Positions 8,702 to 17,629 of a stretch of 64,000 nucleotides of DNA are shown here, one piece after another. This DNA comes from Desulfovibrio sp. TomC. GTDB taxonomy: Bacteria > Desulfobacterota > Desulfovibrionia > Desulfovibrionales > Desulfovibrionaceae. Under the pieces are notes generated by a model. The model had not been told where the DNA came from. It was given only the letters and a program-made list of their open reading frames with translations, and searched no databases. The translations under genes and the position numbers were made by a program. The stretch covers positions 1 to 64,000 of the forward strand of contig NZ_JSEH01000023.1 in NCBI RefSeq assembly GCF_000801335.2. The letters are read 5' to 3'. How positions within the stretch are numbered: position 1 is the first letter of the stretch; every line of letters begins with the position of its first letter.

Positions 8702-9300
8702 GGGCGGAATCTCGCAGGGGAGGGAGTGACGAAGGGCATGCCTTCCTTGGGGGGAAGCCCCCAGGCCAGACGCAACCGGCCATGGAGGTCACGGACATCG
8801 GCCTCGGTGCAGCCAAGCAGGGCCAGCATCCGCAGGACGGTCCGGCCCTGGCGGTTGACCAGACAACCCGGGGCGGCAAAGGCCGAAACGGCCCGACCGG
8901 TCATCCAAAACGGGAAGAGCCGGCAATAATACGGACGCACCGGCCTTGGCAAGCAGCAACCGCCGGCGCGCAAAAAGACACAATTGCCGGACGGGTCCAC
9001 GGCCAGGCGCAGATGCTGTCCGGTCTCGGGAAAAAGTCGGGCCACACGGTCCCGGTCACCCGGGAACAGCCGGGCGAGATTGGCCACGAAGGCCCCGGAA
9101 TTGGCCTCGGGGACAAAGGCCCCCAGGGTCAGACCCACCTGTTCGATGATGCGGGTGCGCTCCATCTCCGAGACGGGAAAACACAACTCTTCCTGGCCTG
9201 GGGACAGCGTGCAGCAGGTGGGACCGGCGGCGGCGCAACGGGCGCAGGCCTCCCCGCCGGGCGGCGGCCCCTTTGACAACAGCGTCAGATCAGCATTCAC
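8698..9300 (-). CDS. YkgJ-family Cys-cluster (putative Zn/Fe-binding) protein
   Basis: A 200-residue protein from the chosen GTG start at 9300, which has GGGAGG five bases upstream. The open frame runs on to an ATG at 9426, but that start falls at the edge of a hairpin and lacks a good ribosome binding site. The Cys pattern fits the YkgJ/CxxCxxCC family: CARCAAAGPTCC near residues 19-30, then CVFLRAGGCCLPRP and YYC further on. These Cys are thought to bind Zn or an Fe-S cluster; the biochemical role is unknown. Its stop overlaps the GTG start of mrcA, an uncommon partnership suggesting co-expression with cell-wall synthesis. Confidence 0.8.
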   Translation of the reverse strand: MNADLTLLSKGPPPGGEACARCAAAGPTCCTLSPGQEELCFPVSEMERTRIIEQVGLTLGAFVPEANSGAFVANLARLFPGDRDRVARLFPETGQHLRLAVDPSGNCVFLRAGGCCLPRPVRPYYCRLFPFWMTGRAVSAFAAPGCLVNRQGRTVLRMLALLGCTEADVRDLHGRLRLAWGLPPKEGMPFVTPSPARFRP

Positions 9301-9426
9301 GGCGACCTCCCGGGCCGCCGCACGCACCGGGGTCCCTCCCCGGCCGTATCCGGCATCCCGGGCCACCATAATCCCGGCGCACCCGGCCGTAAAGGCCCGC
9401 ACCAGAGCCCTTGGCCCGGGCAACAC

Positions 9427-9475
9427 CCGGGCGTCCCGCCCAACCCCGGCAGACCGGGGCCGGCGGGACGCCCGG
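9427..9475 (-). terminator. Long GC hairpin after the 9484 gene
   Basis: Arms 9427-9440 and 9462-9475 pair over 14 bases, with an inner six-base stem (9444-9449/9454-9459) forming an extended cruciform-like hairpin. It begins nine bases after the stop of the small gene at 9484. No U tract follows, so Rho-independent termination is uncertain; it may instead protect the mRNA end. Confidence 0.55.
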
Positions 9476-9483
9476 CGACGTGG

Positions 9484-9738
9484 TTAGCGGCCGAGTTTTT
9501 CCCGGCCGTAGGCGGTCACTGCCAGACGCCCGTTGTTGTCTTCGAGCAGCCCGAGGTTGACCAGATCGCGGACCATGGGCTGGACCTGGGAGAAATGCCG
9601 CACCAGGGCCCGGCTGATATCCTCCTCCGTGGCTGGGGGTTCGCAGACCCGCAGGATGTCCTTGGCGGCCTGGGTGAGCGATCCGTCGGGCTTGACCTGG
9701 GGGGTGGCTTCGGCGGCGTCGTACATGTCGGAAGTCAT
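9484..9738 (-). CDS. Small winged-helix-like protein, coupled to peroxiredoxin
   Basis: An 84-residue protein starting MTSDMYDAAEATPQVK. The body (LTQAAKDILRVCEPPATEEDI through VRDLVNLGLLEDNNGRLAVT) has the spacing of a compact winged helix: helix, turn, recognition-like helix, then a beta hairpin with a basic end. I read it as a possible DNA-binding or adaptor domain, without family assignment. The ATG at 9738 overlaps the peroxiredoxin stop as ATGA, so the two are made together. A longer in-frame start (9858) would lie wholly inside the peroxiredoxin gene and is rejected. Confidence 0.7.
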   Translation of the reverse strand: MTSDMYDAAEATPQVKPDGSLTQAAKDILRVCEPPATEEDISRALVRHFSQVQPMVRDLVNLGLLEDNNGRLAVTAYGREKLGR

Positions 9739-10385
9739 GACAACTCTCTTTTGCAAAAATACCAATCCGGGCAGCTCGGACCGGCGGCCTTGGCCCGTTC
9801 TTCGGCCATGGCCTGGGTTCGCGGCGGCGGGGCCAGAACGCCCTCGCCGGGTTTCCAACCGGCAGGCGTGGCCACGCCATGGGCGTCTGTAGCCTGAAGC
9901 GCCGCGACAAGGCGCATGATTTCTTCGACGTTGCGTCCCGTGGTCATGGGATAGGCCATAAACGCCCGGATGAACTGACGGTCGTCAATGACAAAAACCA
10001 CGCGGGCCGGTTCGGTTGCCGACTCGGCCGGCATGGTCATGCCGTAGCGTCGGGCCATCTCGCCGGTGGTGTCGGCAATGAGGGGAAAGTCGATCACAAC
10101 GCCGAACTTCTCCTCAAGGGACCGCACCCAGGCGATATGCGAGAAGATGGAATCGACCGACAGGCCGAGCAACTCGCAGCCGGATTTGCGCAGCGTGTCG
10201 CGCACGCCGGCAAAGGCTATCAGTTCCGAGGCGCACACCGGCGTAAAATCCGCCGGATGGGAGAACAGCACCAGCCAGCTTCCCCGAAAGTCTTCCAGAC
10301 GCAGGATGCCGTGGGTTGTTTCGGCCTCGAAATCCGGGGCCGGATCGCCGATGCGCGGGACGCAAACGGAAGCGGATTCGGTCAT
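9735..10385 (-). CDS. Peroxiredoxin, Prx6/1-Cys type with C-terminal Cys pair
   Basis: A 216-residue thiol peroxidase that reduces hydrogen peroxide and organic peroxides in the cytoplasm. The peroxidatic site HPADFTPVCASE lies near residue 45-55 (PxxxT/SxxC), with the AhpC/TSA fold throughout and the C-terminal domain typical of the Prx6 class (YPMTTGRNVEEIMR, GWKPGE). The tail SCPDWYFCKR holds two Cys six residues apart, a feature of archaeal-type thermophilic peroxiredoxins, where the tail Cys resolve the active site. ATG 10385 has an AAGGAG site. A candidate promoter and a 23-base palindrome lie directly upstream, and a small winged-helix-like gene is coupled downstream. Confidence 0.92.
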   Translation of the reverse strand: MTESASVCVPRIGDPAPDFEAETTHGILRLEDFRGSWLVLFSHPADFTPVCASELIAFAGVRDTLRKSGCELLGLSVDSIFSHIAWVRSLEEKFGVVIDFPLIADTTGEMARRYGMTMPAESATEPARVVFVIDDRQFIRAFMAYPMTTGRNVEEIMRLVAALQATDAHGVATPAGWKPGEGVLAPPPRTQAMAEERAKAAGPSCPDWYFCKRELS

Positions 10386-10399
10386 GCAGGCTCCTTGTC

Positions 10400-10422
10400 G
10401 GCCATGGCACACTGCCATGGCC
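10400..10422 (-). promoter_or_regulatory. Perfect inverted repeat in the peroxiredoxin leader
   Basis: GGCCATGGCA and TGCCATGGCC (10 bp each) flank CAC, between the candidate promoter and the peroxiredoxin ribosome binding site. It could be an operator for a dimeric regulator or a leader hairpin. It does not match a PerR or OxyR consensus. Confidence 0.5.
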
Positions 10423-10439
10423 CGGCTCTCACAGCCCTT

Positions 10440-10467
10440 TTATTAACGCTTCGCTGCGGCGCGTCAA
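10440..10467 (-). promoter_or_regulatory. Candidate sigma70 promoter for peroxiredoxin
   Basis: On the minus strand TTGACG (10467-10462) is followed after 16 bases by TAATAA (10445-10440), 55 bases before the peroxiredoxin ATG. The AT-rich -10 stands out in a GC-rich gap of 137 bases. Confidence 0.45.
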
Positions 10468-10522
10468 GCGCGCCCGGCCAGAGAAAGACAGGCGCAACGG
10501 TCGGTAAGCCCTCCCGGATCAG

Positions 10523-13189
10523 TCAAGAGAGCGAGCACGGATCGCCGGCCAGCCGGTGCAGGAGCGCCGCCTTGATCTCGTCAATCTGTTCCGGGTCCTC
10601 GATGCGCCGCCCGTCCAGGCCGCGCACGTAAAACACGTCGCGCACCCGTCCGGCCGGGGTCATGACCTTGGCCAGATGCGTTTCCAGATGCAATTCCGTA
10701 AGCGTTCGGGCGATGTCGTACAAAAGCCCCACCCGGTCGTCGCACGAGACGTCGATGACCGTAAACAGATCCGAGGCCTTGTTGTCGAGCCGGACTGTCG
10801 GCGGCGATTTCGGCCCGGCCGGCGTGGCGGCGGCGGCAAAGGAGCTTCGTTTGCGGGCCAGCCGATAGGCCAGGAAGAGTTTGCCGGACAGGGCGTAGCG
10901 CACGGCCCGGGCCACCCGGGCAAAGACCTCGTCGCTGTAGATGACGTCCGGCGGATTGCCGGTGCGAAGCGACAGGATGGTCACGCCGTCTTCCCAGACA
11001 AAGACGTCGGCTTCGTGGATGGACAGGTCGTGCAGGGCCAGTACGCCGGTGACGGTGGAAAAAAGCGCCTGCACCCGCCGGGCTGCCACGGTCACGGCAA
11101 ATCCCTCGCCGCCGGGCAAGGCCGTCTGGGTGACGGCAGCCACGTCGCGGCCGCCACGATCACCGGGTTTCATGCGCCGGTCCTCGGCCTCGGCCGCTTC
11201 CAGTTCGGCCAGGAGGTCCAGATGCCCGAGGATCGACTCCACGGGCTGGCTGACCAGATAGCGCGGCGGCATGGCCAGCAGCATTTCCTCCAGGGCCTCG
11301 GCAGAAAAACGATCCCGGGCCATCTCGCGCAGCCGGTCGCGGGTGGCCAGCATGATCCGGGCGTCGCCGGCAGCGAAAAGACGTCCCTGTTCGATGGCGG
11401 CGCGCACCTTGGCGTAGAGGTCGTAGACCAGCGATTCCTTCCAGCCGGTCCAGGCCTGGGGGCCGGTAGCCAGCCCGTCGCAACGGGCCAGGAGCACGAG
11501 CATGTCGAGCATCTCCACCGTGGCCACCCGGCCGGCGACCCGGGCCACGATGTTGCGGTCGGCCAGATCCCGGCCGGTGGCGGTCTCGGGCAGGATGAGG
11601 TGTTCGCGCACCAGGGCGGCGATGGCGTGGCGGGCTTCTGGCGGGGCCGAAAGCCGGGTGAGCATGTCCTCGGCCAGTTGCGCCCCTTTCTCGGCATGCC
11701 CGCCGCCCAGGCCCTTGCCCACGTCGTGGAGCAACAGGCCCCAAAAGGCCAGTTCCGGCCGGGGCAGACCGGCCAGCAGGTCCTTGGCCCGGGACGGGGC
11801 TCCCGCCCGGATTTCAGCCAAGAGGCGCACCGCCTCCAGGCTGTGCCGGCCGACCGGATGGACGTGGTAGACGTCGTAGGACACGATGTCCGCAACCCGG
11901 GCAAACTCCGGCAGGACCGCCGCAAGCAGGCCGGAAGCCAGCATGGCCTCCATGGCCACGCCGCCGACGTCGACAGCCATGATCTCGCCCAAACGGTCGT
12001 AGATCATGCGCCCGGTGCGCGGCGACACCCCGGCCAGCCGCCCCAGCCCCCCGGCCATGGCCCGCAGGCGATGCAAGGTGTCGTGGGAGGGGGGGCGATT
12101 GGTGGCCGCGCAGGCGGCGAAGAGGTCAAAAACCAGTTCCATGGCCGCCGTGTCCGCCACCTGCCGGGCAAAACGCAGGCCTTCGGGGGCGTCCTCGATG
12201 CCGGCCGAGACTGTCGTGGCCGGGGCTGCCAGATCAATGGCCCCCACCCCTCCGGCCAGAAGCGGCCACACCGACAAGCGAAGGGCCTTGATGTCGGCCA
12301 TGCGGCGCAAGAGCTGCGACAGGAAGCGTTCCACGGCCTTGCGATCGCCCCGGGGGCCAAAGCCCATGGCCTCGGCCACGCGCTCCTGAAATTCGAAATA
12401 CAGTTTGTCGTTTTTACGCCCGCAGCACCGGTGCAGGTGCATCCGGGCCGTCAGCACAAACCGGGCGTCCTCCTCCAGGGCGGCCAGGTCGTCGGCCAGG
12501 AGCCGGGCATCGGCCTCCCCCCGGGGATCGAGCCGGGTGAGCCAGCGCACCTGATGCCAGTCGCGCAGACCGCCCAGACCGTTTTTGAGATTGGGTTCGA
12601 GCATCCCGCCGGCATCACCGTAGTTGCGGCCGCGCTCCTCGTTGCCCCGGGCCAGCCAGTCGGCAAAGGCGGCGGCATGGGCCGGGTAAATCTCGGCGGT
12701 AAGGCGCGCCGCCAGACGCGCCGCCACCCCGGGGTCGCCGGCCAGGAAACGCAGGTCAATGAGCGAAGCCAACACTTTGGGATCGCTGGCCGCCAGCTCG
12801 CAGCAGGCCCCGACGGTGCGCACCCCGTGGCCGAGCTCCACGCCGAGATCCCAGAGCGGAAAAAAGAGGAACCGGGCCAGTTCGGCGGCGTTTGGCGGCG
12901 TGTCGCCTTCGAAAAGGACCAGGACGTCAATATCCGAGGCCGGACACAGCTCCCGCCGGCCGTAGCCGCCAACAGCCGCCAGGGCAAAGGCGGCCGGGCT
13001 GCCCTGGTCGGCCTGGGCGGACTGATACTCGGCCAGGCGCTCCCGGAAATAGCGGTCGTAGACGTCGGCGAGGGCGGCCACATAGGCCACGTCCACCTGA
13101 CCGGCAGCCAGGGCATCGTCGCACAGGCTTTTGCCTTCGACGAGCATGGCCGCGCTGGGCGGCCGGTCAGTCGCAGACGGCATGGACAT
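10523..13189 (-). CDS. glnD: Bifunctional [protein-PII] uridylyltransferase / UMP-removing enzyme
   Basis: GlnD senses glutamine and adds or removes UMP on PII proteins, setting nitrogen assimilation. At 888 residues it has the usual length. The nucleotidyltransferase signature GGYGRRELCPASDID begins at about residue 74. The HD phosphohydrolase motif HDVGKGLGGGHAEKG is near residue 490, and two ACT domains follow at about 710-780 (STVTGVLALHDLSIHEADVF) and 815-885 (CDDRVGLLYDIARTL). Both the transferase and UMP-removing sites look intact. The first ATG (13189) almost touches its AAGGGG site; the third codon is also ATG (13183) at a more normal spacing and may be the true start. It is third in an amtB-PII-glnD unit, separated from the PII gene by a strong hairpin. 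Confidence 0.96.
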   Translation of the reverse strand: MSMPSATDRPPSAAMLVEGKSLCDDALAAGQVDVAYVAALADVYDRYFRERLAEYQSAQADQGSPAAFALAAVGGYGRRELCPASDIDVLVLFEGDTPPNAAELARFLFFPLWDLGVELGHGVRTVGACCELAASDPKVLASLIDLRFLAGDPGVAARLAARLTAEIYPAHAAAFADWLARGNEERGRNYGDAGGMLEPNLKNGLGGLRDWHQVRWLTRLDPRGEADARLLADDLAALEEDARFVLTARMHLHRCCGRKNDKLYFEFQERVAEAMGFGPRGDRKAVERFLSQLLRRMADIKALRLSVWPLLAGGVGAIDLAAPATTVSAGIEDAPEGLRFARQVADTAAMELVFDLFAACAATNRPPSHDTLHRLRAMAGGLGRLAGVSPRTGRMIYDRLGEIMAVDVGGVAMEAMLASGLLAAVLPEFARVADIVSYDVYHVHPVGRHSLEAVRLLAEIRAGAPSRAKDLLAGLPRPELAFWGLLLHDVGKGLGGGHAEKGAQLAEDMLTRLSAPPEARHAIAALVREHLILPETATGRDLADRNIVARVAGRVATVEMLDMLVLLARCDGLATGPQAWTGWKESLVYDLYAKVRAAIEQGRLFAAGDARIMLATRDRLREMARDRFSAEALEEMLLAMPPRYLVSQPVESILGHLDLLAELEAAEAEDRRMKPGDRGGRDVAAVTQTALPGGEGFAVTVAARRVQALFSTVTGVLALHDLSIHEADVFVWEDGVTILSLRTGNPPDVIYSDEVFARVARAVRYALSGKLFLAYRLARKRSSFAAAATPAGPKSPPTVRLDNKASDLFTVIDVSCDDRVGLLYDIARTLTELHLETHLAKVMTPAGRVRDVFYVRGLDGRRIEDPEQIDEIKAALLHRLAGDPCSLS

Positions 13190-13206
13190 TCCCCTTCAAT
13201 GAAACA

Positions 13207-13236
13207 ACCGGGAAGGAGGTTCCCCTCCTTCCCGGT
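13207..13236 (-). terminator. Intercistronic hairpin between the PII gene and glnD
   Basis: Arms 13207-13219 and 13224-13236 form a perfect 13-bp stem with a TTCC loop. On the minus strand it is followed by TGTTTC, a poor U tract. It lies in the 81-base gap and could partly terminate or process the amtB-PII message so that glnD is expressed at a lower level. Confidence 0.6.
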
Positions 13237-13270
13237 CAATAGGTTGGCAATGGGTCCCCGGCGTCGCGCG

Positions 13271-14846
<1,576 letters not shown>

Positions 14847-15112
14847 GGTTTCCCCCTCTGATGACGTTTTTGTCGAACTTGCCGCTACCAGCGCCACAGC
14901 CGTTCCATCCCGCCAAAAGCCTCCGCAGCCCTCTCCAAGGCCCGGCGACGGGGGGATGGTCGGTGTGACGGCTTCGGGAATAGCCCAACGTTAACATTTT
15001 TGCAACACTAAAAAAACAACTCCGACGCAGTTGGCCACATGCACGGCCCGACTGGCGTATTCCTGGAAAACCGACTATCCTTCCTATCGTAATCACATCC
15101 CGGAGGCCTGCC
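14847..15112. promoter_or_regulatory. Divergent control region between amtB and the receiver-kinase gene
   Basis: A 266-base gap with one AT-rich patch (about 14990-15020, including AACGTTAACATTTTTGCAA). It should contain promoters for both directions. No clear -35/-10 pair or sigma54 site can be named. Confidence 0.4.
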
Positions 15113-16630
15113 GTGTCCGACAAAATCGCCAAAATCCTGGTGGTCGAGGATGACGAAAATGTCCGCGGTCCGGTCTGCGCCTGGCTGGACCTGTCCGGAT
15201 ACGCTGTGGCCGAGGCGGTCGACGGTTTGCGCGCCCTGGCGGCCATCGCCGCCGAACGTCCCGACGCCGTGCTGCTCGATCTGCGCCTGCCCGGCCTTGA
15301 CGGCTTTGGCGTCCTGGAAAGCCTGTCCCACGAAAGCGACGCTCCGCCGGTCATCGTCATCTCCGGCCAGGACGGCATCGAGGGCGTCATCCGGGCCTTT
15401 CGCCTGGGCGCGGCCGACTATCTGCAAAAGCCCATCCTGAGTTTTGACCTGCTGGGCCACGCCCTGGAAGCGGTCCTGGAACGCCGGAAACTGTCCCGGG
15501 CGGTGCGGCAGGCCGAAAACCGCTATTTCAATCTGGTGCAGAACCTGCCGCTGTTGGTCTTTGTCCTGGACGGCCAACTGGAACTGGCCTTTGTCAACAA
15601 GTTCTGCCGGCCGCTGCTTGGGTTCACCCGGGCCGAAGCCCTGGACACGCCCGGCTTTTTCATCAGCCGCGTCCATCCCGAGGACCGCGAACAGGTGGAG
15701 GCCTGCCTGCGGCGCAGCCTGACCCCGCACGAGCGCACCCGGACTGAAGAATGCCGCCTGCTGCACAAAAACGGCGCGACCATCCATACCCTGCTCCGGG
15801 CCATTCCCTCCTCCCGGGACAATGCCCCGGAAAACAGCGTCACCATCGAAGGGATCGTGATCGACATTACCGACCGGGTGGAACTGGAACGGTTCGTCGT
15901 GCAGGAAGAAAAGCTCAAGACACTCGGGGCCATATCGGCCGAAGTGGCCCACGAGATCCGAAATCCCCTCTTTTCCATCGCCGGGTTCGCCCACCGTCTG
16001 CAGGCCCGGATGCCGGACAACCGGGAGGCCGCCATCATCCTGTCCGAGGCCCGGCGGCTGGAGGACATCCTCGACAAGATCAGCAATTATCTCCATCCGG
16101 TGGATCTGCGCCCCAGGCTGTGCTCCCTGGGGGCCATCGTGACTGCGGCCCTGGATTTCCTGGCCCCGGAATTTTCCGCCCGGGGCCTTGCCGCCGAGAC
16201 CGACCTGGCGGCCAGCCTGCCGGACCTGCGCCTGGACCCCGACCTGCTCACCCAGGTCATGACCAGCCTGGTGCGCTTTGCCGCCAGCCGGATGGCCCTT
16301 GGCGGCACGATCCGACTGACCACCTCGCGCCATTCCCGCTACGCCCACTGTGACGTGGGCTTTCTCCCCAGCCGCAACATCATTGACCCGGAGGTGCTGT
16401 TTTTGCCCTTCGAGGAAGGCGACGAGCGCATGGGGCTGCCGCTGGCCTACCGCATCGTCAAGAACATGGGCGGTTCCCTGACCTTTTCCCAGCCCGGCCG
16501 CGAGGCCGCCTTCACCCTGCAACTGCCCATCGACCCCCTGGCCGACACCCCGGACGACAACGACAGAAGCGACGACGAGGTCGAGGACACGGCCGAGTCC
16601 GTCTGGCGTCCGGGGAACGGCCGGGCATGA
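15113..16630 (+). CDS. Receiver-PAS-histidine kinase with degenerate ATPase domain
   Basis: A 505-residue cytoplasmic signalling protein starting at GTG 15113 after a GGAGG site. The receiver domain comes first (VVEDDENV; phospho-acceptor Asp in LLDLRLPGLDG near residue 56; KP near 107). A PAS domain spans about 130-255 and a HisKA helix pair carries the His in AHEIRNPL near residue 279. The C-terminal catalytic domain is abnormal: the N-box has become LLTQVMTSLVRFAASR without its Asn, the usual DxGxG is CDVGF, and the G2 box is ERMGLPLAYR. Autophosphorylation by itself is therefore doubtful; it may be a phosphatase, scaffold or partner of another kinase. It overlaps the next gene by ATGA. 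Confidence 0.85.
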   Translation: MSDKIAKILVVEDDENVRGPVCAWLDLSGYAVAEAVDGLRALAAIAAERPDAVLLDLRLPGLDGFGVLESLSHESDAPPVIVISGQDGIEGVIRAFRLGAADYLQKPILSFDLLGHALEAVLERRKLSRAVRQAENRYFNLVQNLPLLVFVLDGQLELAFVNKFCRPLLGFTRAEALDTPGFFISRVHPEDREQVEACLRRSLTPHERTRTEECRLLHKNGATIHTLLRAIPSSRDNAPENSVTIEGIVIDITDRVELERFVVQEEKLKTLGAISAEVAHEIRNPLFSIAGFAHRLQARMPDNREAAIILSEARRLEDILDKISNYLHPVDLRPRLCSLGAIVTAALDFLAPEFSARGLAAETDLAASLPDLRLDPDLLTQVMTSLVRFAASRMALGGTIRLTTSRHSRYAHCDVGFLPSRNIIDPEVLFLPFEEGDERMGLPLAYRIVKNMGGSLTFSQPGREAAFTLQLPIDPLADTPDDNDRSDDEVEDTAESVWRPGNGRA

Positions 16631-17271
16631 GCGGGGAATCCTGGCTTCCCCGGCTGCTCGGCTGCCGCCTGCCGCCCGCCCCCGTCATCGTCGACGGCGG
16701 GGCCAACAAAGGCCGTGTGGCCGCCCGGCTGCTGGCCGCCCTGCCCCGCGCCCGGCTCCACGCCTTTGAGCCGCAGCCGCGCCTGGCCAGAAAGCTGGCC
16801 AAACGCTTTGCCGACGATGCCCGGGTGGTCGTCCATCCCGTGGCCCTGGGCGCGTCGCCGGACACGTTGCCGTTGACGGTCATGTCCCGGCCCACCCTGT
16901 CCTCGCTCTACGCGCCCACGGGCATTGCAGACAAGTATGCCGGCGAAATCCTGAGCGTCGCCGAAACCGTTCCCGTGCCGGTGGTCCGCCTGGACGCAGT
17001 CCTTGACCGGGCCGACGTCATCAAACTCGATTTGCAGGGCTTCGAGCTGCCGGCCCTTTGCGGAGCCACGGCGCTGTTGCCCGAGGTATCGGTGGTGGTG
17101 GCCGAGACGGCGCTCTATCCGCTCTACGCGGGACAGGCGCTTTTGCCGGAACTGACGGCCTATCTGGAAGGATTCGGGCTGGCGCTCGACGGGCTGTACG
17201 ATTTCTACCGCGACGCCTCCGGCCGCATCGCCTCGGGAGACGCCGTGTTTGTGCGGCCTGCGCCGGGGTGA
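16627..17271 (+). CDS. FkbM-family SAM-dependent methyltransferase
   Basis: A 214-residue protein with the FkbM layout: SAM-binding VIVDGGANKG near residue 20, the acidic turn in AFEPQP near 47, and the family motif VIKLDLQGFELPAL near 133-147. Such enzymes often O-methylate sugars in surface glycans or small molecules; the substrate here is unknown. Its ATG lies within the stop of the receiver-kinase gene (ATGA), so the two are translated together. The glycosyltransferase genes a few hundred bases downstream, on the other strand, make a glycan role plausible. Confidence 0.85.
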   Translation: MSGESWLPRLLGCRLPPAPVIVDGGANKGRVAARLLAALPRARLHAFEPQPRLARKLAKRFADDARVVVHPVALGASPDTLPLTVMSRPTLSSLYAPTGIADKYAGEILSVAETVPVPVVRLDAVLDRADVIKLDLQGFELPALCGATALLPEVSVVVAETALYPLYAGQALLPELTAYLEGFGLALDGLYDFYRDASGRIASGDAVFVRPAPG

Positions 17272-17297
17272 TGGAGAGGGAGAGAAGACGGGGGAAT

Positions 17298-17363
17298 GCC
17301 TCCGGCGGCGGCGGATGATCCCCCCGGACCCCTGCACAGGGAAAAATTTTTCAAGGGGGTCTT
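17298..17363 (+). repeat. Type A 3'-end repeat with a decayed first stem
   Basis: Starts 27 bases after the FkbM stop, after a GA-rich run. GCCTCCGGCGGC is followed by a palindrome whose left arm has lost pairing (CGGCGGAT against ATCCCCCCGG). The second stem (GACCCC with GGGGTC around AATTTTT) is intact. Orientation follows the upstream gene. Confidence 0.7.
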
Positions 17364-17502
17364 GGCGCTGGCGGCCCAATCGGTTGGCGGTGGACCTGGA
17401 CGGCCGAGGTTGGTGTCTGACGGGAACCAACGGCATCACGATTCCTGGCCGCTTCTCATCTTGCCTTACCGAACTTCCGCTCGGCGACTTGGTCGCGCGT
17501 CC

Positions 17503-17564
17503 GGTCAAATCAGACGAACCCCAGGCGGGTTTCCAAAGGGCACTGCCCTTTGGCCGCCGGAGGC
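17503..17564 (-). repeat. Type B 3'-end repeat
   Basis: On the minus strand, downstream of the 17630 gene: GCCTCCGGCGG, a perfect palindrome at 17533-17553 (arms CCAAAGGGCA/TGCCCTTTGG), then AACCC..GGGTT arms and GGTCAAATCAGACG on the plus strand. The flank is almost the same as in the copy at 57695-57757. Confidence 0.8.
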
Positions 17565-17586
17565 ACTCTTCCTCTTCTCTTTTCTT

Positions 17587-17621
17587 CTCTACTCTACTCT
17601 ACTCTACTCTACTCTACTCTA
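17587..17621 (+). repeat. Pentanucleotide tandem repeat (CTCTA)x7
   Basis: Seven uninterrupted CTCTA units lie between the type B repeat and the stop codon of the 17630 gene (on the minus strand TAGAG units in its 3' leader-out). Non-coding, so any change in copy number would not shift a reading frame. It occupies the place of the GA-rich run found at this point in other copies. Confidence 0.9.
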
Positions 17622-17629
17622 CCGCGACG

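Noticed and set aside
10400-10422. PerR or OxyR operator upstream of peroxiredoxin
   Set aside because: The palindrome GGCCATGGCA/TGCCATGGCC does not resemble either consensus; kept only as an unassigned inverted repeat.
14847-15112. Sigma54/NtrC promoter for amtB
   Set aside because: No TGGC-N8-TGC type element could be read with confidence on either strand.
17587-17621. CRISPR-like array
   Set aside because: It is a simple five-base tandem array without spacers; no cas genes are present.
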